Positions 1-8,803 are shown, counted from the stretch's first letter. The stretch: 64,000 bases of DNA from Pantoea endophytica (GCF_002858935.1 NZ_PJRT01000005.1:558001-622000); one strand, 5' to 3'. Numbers and translations: made by a program. Notes: generated from the sequence alone by a model not told the origin.

Positions 1-406
1 AGGTGACTGTCTGAGCGTTTTTTTGCTCAACTCCGCGCTCATTCGCCTCAGCTACCTGCGTGCTGTTCTCACCCTCATCAACCTTATACGCTGATTTAGC
101 AGCAAATAATTTAGTCGTTGAGGTAAGACGTGCATCCTGTAGTTGGCGACCCAAAGTATCCTCAGCAGCCAGCAGATTGAGATCCTGTTCGAGTCCTAAC
201 ACCTGCATCACAGCCAGATAGGCTCCGATAGTCACACCCGCGCTACCCGCTTCAAGCGAACGCAACGTCATCGGGGTCATTCCCGCGCGTTCCGCCACCT
301 GTTTAGCCGTAAGTTTTCTTCTTTTACGAGCGAGTTTTAATCGCTCTCCAAAAGCGGCAAGCATTTCGCTCGTTTGAGGAAGAAGCAGAGAAGTTCGCTG
401 TGCCAT
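1..406 (-). CDS. HipB-like XRE-family transcriptional regulator, C-terminus off the left edge
   Basis: A reading frame starts at 406 and runs open through the left edge (135 complete codons). The N-terminal half is a Cro/C1-type helix-turn-helix: residues about 16-70 contain [20 protein letters not shown] followed by a recognition-helix region around [12 protein letters not shown]. The tail after residue 90 is polar and low in complexity. HipB-like antitoxins have this architecture and usually precede a hipA kinase gene, which would lie beyond the window on the minus strand; that partner is inferred, not seen. The promoter region to its right carries repeated operator-like sequences, consistent with autoregulation. 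The ribosome binding site is weak. It could instead be a solitary XRE regulator. Confidence 0.75.
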   Translation of the reverse strand, partial: MAQRTSLLLPQTSEMLAAFGERLKLARKRRKLTAKQVAERAGMTPMTLRSLEAGSAGVTIGAYLAVMQVLGLEQDLNLLAAEDTLGRQLQDARLTSTTKLFAAKSAYKVDEGENSTQVAEANERGVEQKNAQTVT

Positions 407-440
407 TGTGTCACTATTTTATCTTTAAATGGGGTTAATG

Positions 441-556
441 GATAAAATATTAGCACTTTTTCGATCTGTCTTCCATTTTTAATGATTAAATAAAAAACGA
501 AAAAGTGTTAATAAATTAGCATTAAATGAACCTAAAAGATAAAATATTAGCACTTT
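441..556. promoter_or_regulatory. Repeated operator-like sites upstream of the XRE gene
   Basis: The 19-base sequence gataaaatattagcacttt occurs exactly at 441-459 and again at 538-556. A degenerate inverted copy (aaaagtgttaataaat) lies at 501-516, overlapping an imperfect dyad with half sites GTGTTAAT and ATTAGCAT. The shared half site is GTGCTAAT. The repeats fill the 165-base gap between the XRE gene and the amidohydrolase operon end, so they most likely bind the XRE protein itself. Confidence 0.55.
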
Positions 557-571
557 AATTTAAAACGCCGC

Positions 572-1945
572 CTATCGCCAGCCGCGCGCTTTATCATTGC
601 CGGTGCGCACCGCCAGTGAATGCGCTGCACGTTGCGAACGCGCCATCACCTCTTTTTGATTGAGCTGGGTAAACTCCCCGGCTCGCAGCAGATAAGCGCC
701 ATCAACAAACACATCGCTGACCTCGTGGCCGAGCGCCGAGTAGACCAACGATGAAACCGGATGATGGATTGGCGTCATCGCAGGATGCGAAGTATCAACG
801 ATCACCACATCGGCGCGTTTGCCGACTTCCAGCGAACCCACCAGATGTTCAAGTCCAATTGCCCGCGCACCGTCGATGGTGGCCATCTCCAGCACTTTTT
901 CCGCCGTCATAATGGTGGGATCGCGGTGCACGCCTCTTTGCAGCAGCGCCGCCACTTTCATCGCCTGAAAAAGATTGTGATTGTTGCTGCTGGCCGGGCC
1001 GTCTGACCCCAAACCAACGGTTAAGCCGGCAGCCAGCATCTCCGGAATCGGCGGCACGCCGGAAGCGAGGTAGAGATTGCTGCAGGGATTGTGCGACACG
1101 CGCGTGTCATGATGTTTGAGTGCGCGGATGTCGCGCGAATTGCACTGCACGCAATGCACCGCCAGCACGTCCGGGCCGAGGAAACCGATATCGCTGAGGA
1201 ATTCGGTATCGCTGGCCTGAAAACGCAGCTTTGTCTGCTCGATCTCAAAATCGGTTTCCGCCACATGCGTAGTGATCAGCACGCCGGTTTCATCCGCCAG
1301 CTGGCGCGTGCCGCGCAGCACTTTCTCATCCAGCGCCCAAATCATGCTCGGTGCCAGACCGACTTTTACCCGGCCATCGACCTGGTGATAACGATCGATC
1401 ACCGCGCGCGCATCGGCCAGCGCCTGTTCAGGCGTTTCGATCAGTTCGGCAGGAATGCCATGCTCAGCGCCGCTGGTGAGAAAACCGCGACACACATGAC
1501 CGCGAATGCCGCTGACTTCAAAGGCCTCGATCACTTTGGCGGTTAATCCTGGACGCGGATGCGCGTACATAAAATCGACCAGCGACGTGACGCCCGAACG
1601 CAGTGATTCCATGCAGCCGTGCAGCGCGGCGGCGTAAACATCCTCTTCGGTCAACGCCACGGCGCTGGGTCCGGTCATGCAGGTGAACCACTTTTTCAGC
1701 ACCATGTCATCGCCGAGACCTTTCAGCAGCGTCTGAAACAGATGCGTATGCGTGTTCACCATGCCCGGCATAATAATGCGTTCGCGGCAGTCGATAATTT
1801 CGGCTTCAGGATAGCGCTGCTGCAAAGCGTCGCGCGTGCCGATGGCGCGAATGGTTTTATCTTCAATCAGCAAACTGGCCTGTTCCAGAATCTCGCGTTG
1901 CGGATTCATGGTGATAATCCAGCCGTCAGCCAGCAGATAACTCAT
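572..1945 (-). CDS. AtzA/TrzN-like metal-dependent amidohydrolase (deaminase/chlorohydrolase family)
   Basis: This is a 457-residue cytosolic amidohydrolase of the superfamily that includes 8-oxoguanine deaminase, AtzA, TrzN and SsnA. Metal ligands are visible: H66 and H68 in NTHTH, H227 in THVAE (with E230), H264 in VHC, and D315 in SDGPASS. Length and motif spacing are normal for hydrolytic deaminases acting on purines or triazine-like rings. It is the last gene of a seven-gene operon; its ATG overlaps the stop of the amidase gene by four bases. The operon's BMP-type importer, amidase and cupin suggest a nitrogen-rich heterocycle as substrate. The exact substrate (oxidised purine, pterin or s-triazine-like compound) cannot be read from sequence. 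Confidence 0.85.
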   Translation of the reverse strand: MSYLLADGWIITMNPQREILEQASLLIEDKTIRAIGTRDALQQRYPEAEIIDCRERIIMPGMVNTHTHLFQTLLKGLGDDMVLKKWFTCMTGPSAVALTEEDVYAAALHGCMESLRSGVTSLVDFMYAHPRPGLTAKVIEAFEVSGIRGHVCRGFLTSGAEHGIPAELIETPEQALADARAVIDRYHQVDGRVKVGLAPSMIWALDEKVLRGTRQLADETGVLITTHVAETDFEIEQTKLRFQASDTEFLSDIGFLGPDVLAVHCVQCNSRDIRALKHHDTRVSHNPCSNLYLASGVPPIPEMLAAGLTVGLGSDGPASSNNHNLFQAMKVAALLQRGVHRDPTIMTAEKVLEMATIDGARAIGLEHLVGSLEVGKRADVVIVDTSHPAMTPIHHPVSSLVYSALGHEVSDVFVDGAYLLRAGEFTQLNQKEVMARSQRAAHSLAVRTGNDKARGWR

Positions 1946-2715
1946 GAGGCGTTCTCCAGTTGCTGCTGTAATTCAGCGGCATTGACCACAAAACCAAAGC
2001 ATTGCTGCACGTTATACAGCGTGGCATCGCGGCAATAAGCCGGCGAGGTGGTGGCGCTGCAATCTTCCAGCAGCAGGCAGTCGTAACCGCGAAAGTTGGC
2101 ATCCTGTAAGGTGCAAAGCACGCACTGATCGACATTAACACCGGCAAACAGCAGCGTGGTGACGTTGAGATTGCGTAGAATGCTGTCGAGTTCGCTGTCC
2201 TGAAATCCGGACATGCGGTATTTGTTGACGCGAATGTCATTGGCATCCGGCGTCAGTTCGTCCACTACTTCCGCCGCCCAACTGCCGGCCTGCAACACTG
2301 GCGCGCCGGAAACCGGCAGCGGATCGCCTAATCCCACGCCATCACCATTCGGGTTATAGACGTGCAGCAGCGCAGGGCTGAGATTGAGTTTATCAGCGCG
2401 ATTGCCCCAATTGAGCCAAATCACCGGCACCTGTGCAGCGCGCAGCGTCGGCAGCAAGGCTTGCAGCGGCGCAATTGGCGCGCGCGCGGGCGTGACATCG
2501 ACGCCGATATGCCCGAGCCAGCCTTCGGCATGACAAAAGTCGTTCTGCATATCAATCACCAGGATCGCCGTGCGCTGCAGATCAAAAATCACTGAACGTT
2601 CACGCGATGTAAGCTGCACGCTGCGCGACACCTGCGCTGGACGCCGCGTATCAACCACGTGCGCTGAAACGCGCCATTGATTGTGTCGACTGCTGCCTAA
2701 AACGTTCTCCGGCAT
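1942..2715 (-). CDS. Isochorismatase-like cysteine amidohydrolase
   Basis: The 257-residue protein has the full cysteine-hydrolase triad: D55 in VIDMQNDF, K165 in NKYRMSGF and C198 in GVNVDQCVLCT. Family members with this triad hydrolyse C-N bonds in carbamoyl or ureido compounds (biuret hydrolase, N-carbamoylsarcosine amidase, RutB). An extra 45 residues precede the core. It is separated from the cupin gene by one base and overlaps the amidohydrolase gene by four, so the three are translationally linked. It probably acts on a ring-opened product made by the neighbouring deaminase. A nicotinamidase-like role is less likely given the operon. Confidence 0.85.
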   Translation of the reverse strand: MPENVLGSSRHNQWRVSAHVVDTRRPAQVSRSVQLTSRERSVIFDLQRTAILVIDMQNDFCHAEGWLGHIGVDVTPARAPIAPLQALLPTLRAAQVPVIWLNWGNRADKLNLSPALLHVYNPNGDGVGLGDPLPVSGAPVLQAGSWAAEVVDELTPDANDIRVNKYRMSGFQDSELDSILRNLNVTTLLFAGVNVDQCVLCTLQDANFRGYDCLLLEDCSATTSPAYCRDATLYNVQQCFGFVVNAAELQQQLENAS

Positions 2716-2716
2716 A

Positions 2717-3139
2717 TCAGGCTCCCGTTAACACGCGGATATCTTCAGCATCGAGCGTGACAGGGTCACCTCTACGAATCAGTTCGGAGAAGCCTTCATT
2801 CGGCGTCATCACCGTCAGCGTATAGAGTTTGCTGTTGCCGGTATTACGAATGGCGTGATCGTTGCCCGGATGCAGCAGCAGGGAATCGCCTTTCCTTATC
2901 TCAAGTTCATCATCGTTACAGCGCGCCACGCCTTCGCCGTGCAGCACATAGAAGAACTCGTGCGCGGTGGCGTGTTCATTCGGTGGCGTCGCGCCGCCGA
3001 CGTTGAAGATCTCTACCACAAAGATGTTCTCAATGCCGTCTGACGGCTTGTCGAACAAGATGGCGAAATAGTTGCTGCTGTCCGCACTGATACGGAACGC
3101 CTTAACATCCGCAAGATTGTTGAAACGAAACGATTTCAT
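2717..3139 (-). CDS. Small single-domain cupin
   Basis: A 140-residue cupin_2 protein. The metal-binding pattern is partly visible: NEHATAHEFFYVLHGEG (residues about 53-69) for motif 1 and HPGNDHAIRN for motif 2. Small cupins in catabolic operons can be isomerases, cyclases or ligand sensors, so the reaction is not assigned. It lies three bases after the permease gene and one base before the amidase gene. A GGAAT ribosome binding site precedes the ATG. Confidence 0.8.
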   Translation of the reverse strand: MKSFRFNNLADVKAFRISADSSNYFAILFDKPSDGIENIFVVEIFNVGGATPPNEHATAHEFFYVLHGEGVARCNDDELEIRKGDSLLLHPGNDHAIRNTGNSKLYTLTVMTPNEGFSELIRRGDPVTLDAEDIRVLTGA

Positions 3140-3142
3140 AAT

Positions 3143-4081
3143 TTATTCCTTTCGATAAGGCTGCGTTAATGCGCCGGGTTGCAATGTGCGTCCCACCACG
3201 CCGGACATCGCCAGAATGGTGAGCAAGTAAGGCAGCGCCAGCAGCACCTGCGGCGGCAGCGTGTTTTCAAACAGCTGTAGCGAGAGTTGCAGGGCATCTG
3301 CGGCGCCAAAAATAAAAGCGGCGACCAGCGCTTTAAGCGGGCTCCAGCGTCCAAAGATGACAATCGCCAGCGCGATAAAACCTTGTCCACTGACGATGTT
3401 GTCGCGGAACAGGCCGATCTGCGCCGTGACCAGATAGCTGCCCGCCAATCCAGCGCCCACGCAGGAGAACAGCACGCCCCACGTGCGGATCTTCAACACG
3501 TTGAGCCCGGCGGCATGTGCCGCGCACGGGTTTTCGCCCACCGCACGCAGCGACAGGCCAAAGCGGGTGTGAAACAGACCAAAGTGCGCCAGCACCGCCA
3601 GCAGCAAAGTGAGATAGAGCGGCAGCGGCTGCTGGAACAGAATCGGGCCAATAAACGGCAGCGAAGAGAGCAGCGGCACATGCCAGGGTTCGAGCATTGG
3701 GATGGTGGGCGAGGATGCATTGCCCATCACCAGCGCGTAAATCCAGGTGGCTAATCCCGCTGCCAATATATTGAAGACGATGCCCACCACAATCTGGCTG
3801 GCATGGGCGCGCAGGTAGAGCGCCGCCAGCACGCAGCCAACCAGCAGTCCGCCGACGCCACCGGCGATAAAGCCCAGCGCGGTCGATCCGCTCTCCACCG
3901 CCGTCATGTGGCTGGAAAGCGCGCCCAGCAGAATAGTGCCTTCAATACCGATATTCAGTACGCCGGAGCGTTCGGCATAGATCTCGCCCAGCGCCGCCAG
4001 TAATACCGGACCGGCAAGGCGCACTGCGGCGGCCAGCCAACTGACGAAAAAAGCGGTATCGAGATTCATCCACAGATTCAT
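3143..4081 (-). CDS. ABC transporter permease, BMP/nucleoside type (YufQ-like)
   Basis: A 312-residue inner-membrane protein with many hydrophobic segments and the BPD_transp_2 signature region (GVLNIGIEGTILLGA near residue 40, and SLRAVGENPCAAHAAGLNV near 185). This is one of the two permeases of a BMP-family importer. Members in B. subtilis (NupQ/YufQ) move nucleosides, and relatives move purines and other small molecules. The ATG overlaps the other permease gene by four bases. Confidence 0.88.
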   Translation of the reverse strand: MNLWMNLDTAFFVSWLAAAVRLAGPVLLAALGEIYAERSGVLNIGIEGTILLGALSSHMTAVESGSTALGFIAGGVGGLLVGCVLAALYLRAHASQIVVGIVFNILAAGLATWIYALVMGNASSPTIPMLEPWHVPLLSSLPFIGPILFQQPLPLYLTLLLAVLAHFGLFHTRFGLSLRAVGENPCAAHAAGLNVLKIRTWGVLFSCVGAGLAGSYLVTAQIGLFRDNIVSGQGFIALAIVIFGRWSPLKALVAAFIFGAADALQLSLQLFENTLPPQVLLALPYLLTILAMSGVVGRTLQPGALTQPYRKE

Positions 4082-5193
4082 GAGTGTTCCTCCGCCAGAT
4101 GGCTGCGCGATTTACGCCCGCCGGGCAGGTTGATGCGGTAATAGCGCAGCAGATCGCCCGCCAGAATCAGTAGCACCACCAGACTTTGCAGAATCAGCAC
4201 CACCGAAGTGGGTAAGCCAGTTTGGCGCTGCATGGCGCTACCGCCCACTTCCAGCCCGCCATAGAGAATGGCGGTCGGGATCACCAGCAGCGGATTGAGG
4301 CGTGCCAGCAAAGCCACCACCACGCCGATAAAGCCGACGCCGCCGGAAATGCCTTCCATCAGGCGATGTTGCACGCCTAATACCGCGCACAATCCCGCCA
4401 GCGCAGCCAATCCGCCGCCGAGCAGCACCGCGCCCATTTGGCGGCGATTGACATCCACGCCGCTGTAGCGCGCCGCGCGCGGATTCAGCCCGGCAATTTT
4501 GATTTCGAAACCGGCGGGCGTGGCACGCATCAGCCAGAAGACAAACAGCGTGGCGACTAGCGCGATGGCGATGCCCCAATGTGCGCGCATGCCGTTCATC
4601 ACAAACGGCAGCCAGCTCTCCACCGGCAAACGTGGCGTCTGCGGCAGATCGCCCGGCGCGCGCATTGGGCCGGAAACCAGATACTGCACCATGAACAGCG
4701 CCACATAGTTGGCCATCAGCGAAATCAGCACATCGTTGCCGCCAAATTTCACCCGTAACGCGCCAACCCAACCGGCCCAAATGGCGCCCGCGAGGAAGGC
4801 GGTAATCAGCACCATCGGCCAGTAGAGCAGCGCGGGAATCGCCCACGGAAAGCCTTGCGGCGTACCCGACAGCGCGATCCAGCTGGCCGCCGCGGCACCC
4901 AGCAGAAAACAGCCTTCGAAGCCGATATAACCGAGCCCGGCGCGCCACACAACGATGGTTGCCAGCGCGATCAGCATCAGCGGCGTGGATTGCACCAGGC
5001 TGAGACCGAAGCTGCGCAGCGAGCCAAAAGCGGCATCAAACAGGAAGCCATAAGCCGAGAGCGGATTGCCGCCAAACGGGATAAACAGCAAGCCGGCAAT
5101 GATGAAAGCGGCAAGGATGCCGCAAAAACTGGTTAATACTAGCGCGCCGCTGGATTCGGCGGGCGCCAGACGTCGCTCAAGCAGCTTCTTCAT
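4078..5193 (-). CDS. ABC transporter permease, BMP/nucleoside type (YufP-like)
   Basis: A 371-residue permease with about nine hydrophobic segments, longer than its partner as is usual for YufP/NupP. The typical stretch YIGFEGCFLLGAAAASW occurs near residue 90 and the conserved loop with IAGLNPRAARYSGVDV near residue 232. Its start lies 17 bases inside the ATPase gene and its end overlaps the second permease gene. It should pair with that permease to form the transmembrane channel. Confidence 0.88.
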   Translation of the reverse strand: MKKLLERRLAPAESSGALVLTSFCGILAAFIIAGLLFIPFGGNPLSAYGFLFDAAFGSLRSFGLSLVQSTPLMLIALATIVVWRAGLGYIGFEGCFLLGAAAASWIALSGTPQGFPWAIPALLYWPMVLITAFLAGAIWAGWVGALRVKFGGNDVLISLMANYVALFMVQYLVSGPMRAPGDLPQTPRLPVESWLPFVMNGMRAHWGIAIALVATLFVFWLMRATPAGFEIKIAGLNPRAARYSGVDVNRRQMGAVLLGGGLAALAGLCAVLGVQHRLMEGISGGVGFIGVVVALLARLNPLLVIPTAILYGGLEVGGSAMQRQTGLPTSVVLILQSLVVLLILAGDLLRYYRINLPGGRKSRSHLAEEHS

Positions 5194-6730
5194 GGTTGCC
5201 TCTGGTTTTTTTCAGGTGCGCGCCCGCCATCAGTTCGCCGAGGCGTTCTGGCGTGGCGTCGGCGGCGTCCATTTCTCCGGCAATCTGGCCGCTGTACATC
5301 ACCGCGATGCGATCGGAGAGATTGATGATCTCCTCCAGCTCGGCGGAGATCATCAGAATGGCGCAGCCGCGATCGCGCGCCGCCATCAAACCCTGCCACA
5401 CGCTCTCAATCGCGCCGACATCCAGCCCACGCGTGGGCTGTTCAACCACTAATAAGCAGGGATTGCTGGCGACTTCGCGCCCGAGAATCAACTTTTGCAG
5501 GTTACCGCCGGAGAGTTTTCCGGCTTCGAAATCGGCATCCGGCGTGCGTACCGCAAAGCGGGCGATGATGTCGCGCGCATGCTGGCTAATGCGCTGGCGA
5601 TCCAGCAGCCAGCCGCCCGCGCGGGTAAAGGTGCGCTGGCGGCCGAGCATGGCGTTATCGGTAATCGATAAATCGGTCACCGAACCGACGCCACGCCGAT
5701 CCGCCGGAATAAAACTGATGCCTTTATGGCGGCGCGTAGCGGGGGAATCGTCGCTGATGTCTTCGCCATTCAGCAGAATGCGGCCTGCTTCCAGTTCACG
5801 CAGGTTAAGGAGCGCTTCCGCCAGCTCCGATTGACCGTTGCCTTCCACACCGGCAATGCCGAGGATTTCGCCAGCGGCGACGTTGAGCGACACGCGCCAG
5901 ATTTTCTGCTGGCCGCTGGCATCACGCACCGCAATGCTATCCACCTGCAACACGGTTTTGCCCGGCTGGCACGGCGTTTTTTCGACGCGCAGCACCACAT
6001 CGCGCCCAACCATGCGGCGTGCCAGATCGCGCTCCGAGGTGTCTTTAATATCCACCGAATCCACCATTTTGCCGCCGCGCATCACCGAAACGTGATGGGC
6101 AATCGCCATGATTTCATACAGTTTGTGAGTGACAATCACTACCGAACGGCCTTCTGCGCACAGTGATTTCAGGGTAGCGAACAGGCCGGCTTTCTCCTGC
6201 GGCGTCAGCACCGCCGTCGGTTCGTCGAGAATCAGCACCTGCGCATCACGGTACAACAGCTTGAGGATCTCCACACGTTGCTGCACGCCAATCGGCAAAT
6301 GCTGCACTTTCGCCCAGGGATCGATCGCCAGCCCGTGTTTATCCGACAGCGCCTGCAAACGCGCCGCCGCCGCGCGCAGATCAAGTACGCCGCTGGCGGC
6401 TTCTTTCAATCCCAGCACCACGTTTTCCACCACGCTCATCGGCTGCACCAGCATGAATTCCTGATGCACCATGCCAATGCCGCAGGCGATGGCATCGCTG
6501 GGATCGCGAAAACGCTGCGCCTGGCCATCCACCTCAATGCTGCCTTCATCGGCCTGATACAGGCCGTAAAGGATTTGCATCAGCGTGCTTTTGCCCGCGC
6601 CGTTTTCACCCAGCAGCGCGTGGATTTCGCCGGCTTTAATGCTGAGCGACACGTCATCATTGGCCACCACGCGCGCAAAGCGTTTGGTGATATTTTTCAG
6701 CGCGACGCGGATGTTTGCTGTTGCTGTCAT
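5177..6730 (-). CDS. ABC transporter ATP-binding protein with two nucleotide-binding domains (YufO-like)
   Basis: A 517-residue duplicated ATPase as found in BMP and ribose-type importers. Domain 1 has Walker A GENGAGKST (residues 41-49), an atypical signature IGVQQRVEI and Walker B LILDEPTA. Domain 2 has a degenerate Walker A (GVEGNGQSE), signature LSGGNLQK and Walker B LLVVEQPTRGLD. The weaker second site is normal for this family. It sits five bases after the binding-protein gene and energises the two downstream permeases. Confidence 0.9.
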   Translation of the reverse strand: MTATANIRVALKNITKRFARVVANDDVSLSIKAGEIHALLGENGAGKSTLMQILYGLYQADEGSIEVDGQAQRFRDPSDAIACGIGMVHQEFMLVQPMSVVENVVLGLKEAASGVLDLRAAAARLQALSDKHGLAIDPWAKVQHLPIGVQQRVEILKLLYRDAQVLILDEPTAVLTPQEKAGLFATLKSLCAEGRSVVIVTHKLYEIMAIAHHVSVMRGGKMVDSVDIKDTSERDLARRMVGRDVVLRVEKTPCQPGKTVLQVDSIAVRDASGQQKIWRVSLNVAAGEILGIAGVEGNGQSELAEALLNLRELEAGRILLNGEDISDDSPATRRHKGISFIPADRRGVGSVTDLSITDNAMLGRQRTFTRAGGWLLDRQRISQHARDIIARFAVRTPDADFEAGKLSGGNLQKLILGREVASNPCLLVVEQPTRGLDVGAIESVWQGLMAARDRGCAILMISAELEEIINLSDRIAVMYSGQIAGEMDAADATPERLGELMAGAHLKKTRGNHEEAA

Positions 6731-6735
6731 GATGG

Positions 6736-7746
6736 TTAAACCACTGGCTTCAGCGCGCCGCTATCAAGCTGCTGCCAGATCTGCTGGAAGCTAGCCCATG
6801 CGCTGGCACTCACGAGTTTGGCGTTGTAATGTTCGCTGCCATTGACCACCGACCAGGCTTTGCCAACGGTGGGGTGCCATTCGTCGCCGCCTTTGAAGGT
6901 TTTATTCGCCATCGACTCGCCAACCTGTTCCACCATCCAGTCGAGGTTCTGGCGGAAGCTGCAGGCAACATAATCTGGCGCGACATCACGCTGATCGACA
7001 TAGCAGCCGATAGCTTTGACTTTCGCCGCTGCCGCGCCTTGCATCGCGCCGAGGCCGGTGACGTCTGCGGCATGCCAAATCACATCCGCGCCGTTGCCAA
7101 TCATGGTGGTGGCAGCTTCACGGCCTTTGGCGGCGTTGTCGTAATCGCCGGTCACCACGCCCATGCCTTTGATGCCCGGACGGGTTTTCTCAGCGGCCTG
7201 AATAAAGGCGCGCATCATTGCCTGCTGCGTGGGATTATCGCCGCCGCCCACAAAGCCGACCGCTTTGCCTTTTTCGGAGATCAGCGCCGCCAGCGCACCG
7301 GCGGCATAGGCGCCTTGCAGATAGGCGAGGTTGACGTATTCCACGTTGTCCGGTGATTTTTCGCCTGGCTTGAAGGTGGACGCGAAGAAATAGGTGTCAG
7401 GATATTCCGGCGCGATTTCGGCAAACGCCGAGCCGTATTCAAAGCTGTGGCCAATGATCAGCGTGTAACCGTCATCGGCGTAGCCACGTATGGTTTGATC
7501 CATCTGCGCCTGCGACACGCTTTCGCTGTGCGCCACGCTGAAACCGGCTTTTTGCAGGCTCTGCAATCCGGCATACGCCAGCGAACTCCAGCCGCCATCG
7601 GCAACCGAGCCGGGCAATAGCAGGGCGATTTTTATGGTGTTATTCGCCGCCATCGCTTTGCGCGACAACATCGGTGCCAGCGCGGGTAACAACAGTGCGC
7701 CAGCCACTAACTTCGCAAACTTTCTGCGGGATACGTCTGCCATCAT
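6736..7746 (-). CDS. BMP/Med-family substrate-binding protein with Tat-type signal
   Basis: A 336-residue periplasmic binding protein of the BmpA/Med group; the fold begins at IKIALLLPGSVADGGW. The N-terminus contains SRRKFAK (residues 6-12) followed by a hydrophobic stretch and an Ala-x-Ala type end near residue 34, which matches a twin-arginine signal rather than the lipobox common in this family. It heads the seven-gene operon, with CAGGAG before the ATG. Relatives bind purine nucleosides or other purines, so a purine-like or heterocyclic ligand is the best guess. Confidence 0.88.
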   Translation of the reverse strand: MMADVSRRKFAKLVAGALLLPALAPMLSRKAMAANNTIKIALLLPGSVADGGWSSLAYAGLQSLQKAGFSVAHSESVSQAQMDQTIRGYADDGYTLIIGHSFEYGSAFAEIAPEYPDTYFFASTFKPGEKSPDNVEYVNLAYLQGAYAAGALAALISEKGKAVGFVGGGDNPTQQAMMRAFIQAAEKTRPGIKGMGVVTGDYDNAAKGREAATTMIGNGADVIWHAADVTGLGAMQGAAAAKVKAIGCYVDQRDVAPDYVACSFRQNLDWMVEQVGESMANKTFKGGDEWHPTVGKAWSVVNGSEHYNAKLVSASAWASFQQIWQQLDSGALKPVV

Positions 7747-7851
7747 GTGTTCTCCTGGTGTGGTTTTGATGTATTAATCACCGGAAGAGCATTATCTTAA
7801 AAGCATCATTTTTAGTACTTACCGATGCCTAAAAGGCAACGCAGGGGGAAT
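7747..7851. promoter_or_regulatory. Divergent promoter region between the heterocycle operon and its LysR gene
   Basis: About 105 bases separate the start of the binding-protein gene from the chosen LysR start. The region contains the spaced dyad GCATC (7803-7807) and GATGC (7824-7828), the kind of site a LysR-type regulator would bind. No consensus sigma-70 pair stands out. Confidence 0.4.
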
Positions 7852-8751
7852 ATGCTGCAACATCGTTTGTTTGTGTATATCGATCAGGTGGCGCGCAGCG
7901 GTTCAATTCGCAAAGCGGCTGAACGGCTACACATCTCCGCGTCGGCGATTAACCGCCAGCTGATTGCGCTGGAAGAGGAGCTGGGCACGCCGCTGTTTCA
8001 GCGTTTGCCGCGTAAAATGATTCTTACCGCCGCCGGTGAAGCGCTGATTCATCATGTGCGGCAGAGCTTTAAAGAGATTGAAATCGCGCAGATGAAAATC
8101 GAAGAGCTGAAAGGACTGCGGCGCGGCGAAGTGACGGTGGCGATGATGAGTGGATTAGCGGCGAACCTGATTCCGCGCGTGGCAGCGGAGTTTCGCCGCG
8201 CCAATCCGCGGGTGAAATTGCTGCTGCAACAACTCACCACCGGCGAGAACATCACTAACGCGGTGGCAAGTGGCGAGGCCGATTTGGGGATTGGATTTGA
8301 TTTCGACCTGCAGCCGGTACATCGCAACATTGCCAGCGTGCCGGTGCGATTGGGCGCGGTGGTGGGCGCGGGGCACCCGCTGGCGGAGAAGTCCAGTTTA
8401 CGTTTGAGTGATTGCTTGCCGTATCCGGTGGTGATTGCCGACAAATCGATGGTGATTCGGCCTTACCTAAATGAAGTGTTCGCGCGTGCCTCGATCAATA
8501 TGCAGCCAGTTATTGAAACCAATTCGATCGAGGTAATGCGCCAGTCGGCGATGATGGATCAAACTCTCACGTTTCTCACGCCGATTGACATTGAATCTGA
8601 CCAGCGCAGCGGCCGGTTAATCTATATTCCGGTGCGCGAACTGGCGCAGCACACGCAAACGCTGATGTTGATCGGCCACGATCGTGGTACCAGCGCGATT
8701 GGTAGCGTGTTCGCCGAAACCATTAAAGGGATGATGTCGGAATTGCGTTAA
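7852..8751 (+). CDS. LysR-type regulator of the heterocycle operon
   Basis: A LysR protein with an N-terminal winged helix (residues about 4-60, including AERLHISASAINRQLIALE) and a C-terminal effector domain. The longest frame opens at 7825, but an AGGGGG box ends four bases before the ATG at 7852, so the shorter start (299 residues) is preferred. It is divergent from the seven-gene operon and is probably its activator. It converges with the creatininase-family gene; a palindrome lies between their ends. Confidence 0.88.
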   Translation: MLQHRLFVYIDQVARSGSIRKAAERLHISASAINRQLIALEEELGTPLFQRLPRKMILTAAGEALIHHVRQSFKEIEIAQMKIEELKGLRRGEVTVAMMSGLAANLIPRVAAEFRRANPRVKLLLQQLTTGENITNAVASGEADLGIGFDFDLQPVHRNIASVPVRLGAVVGAGHPLAEKSSLRLSDCLPYPVVIADKSMVIRPYLNEVFARASINMQPVIETNSIEVMRQSAMMDQTLTFLTPIDIESDQRSGRLIYIPVRELAQHTQTLMLIGHDRGTSAIGSVFAETIKGMMSELR

Positions 8752-8752
8752 T

Positions 8753-8803
8753 CGTAGGGTGCGCATTAATGCGCACTTGGTCACCTTACATGGCGACCCT
8801 ACG
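8753..8803. repeat. Composite palindrome between convergent genes
   Basis: The outer arms CGTAGGGT (8753-8760) and ACCCTACG (8796-8803) are perfectly complementary. Inside is a second palindrome around GTGCGCAT-TA-ATGCGCAC (8759-8776). It sits two bases after the LysR stop and includes the stop codon of the opposite gene. It could act as a bidirectional terminator, but there is no U-tract, so a REP-like repeat is equally likely. Confidence 0.6.

Noticed and set aside
17..25. A AAA AAC slippery heptamer in frame near the end of the visible XRE gene
   Set aside because: The pattern suits -1 frameshifting, but the gene end and any overlapping frame lie outside the window, so nothing supports use of the site.
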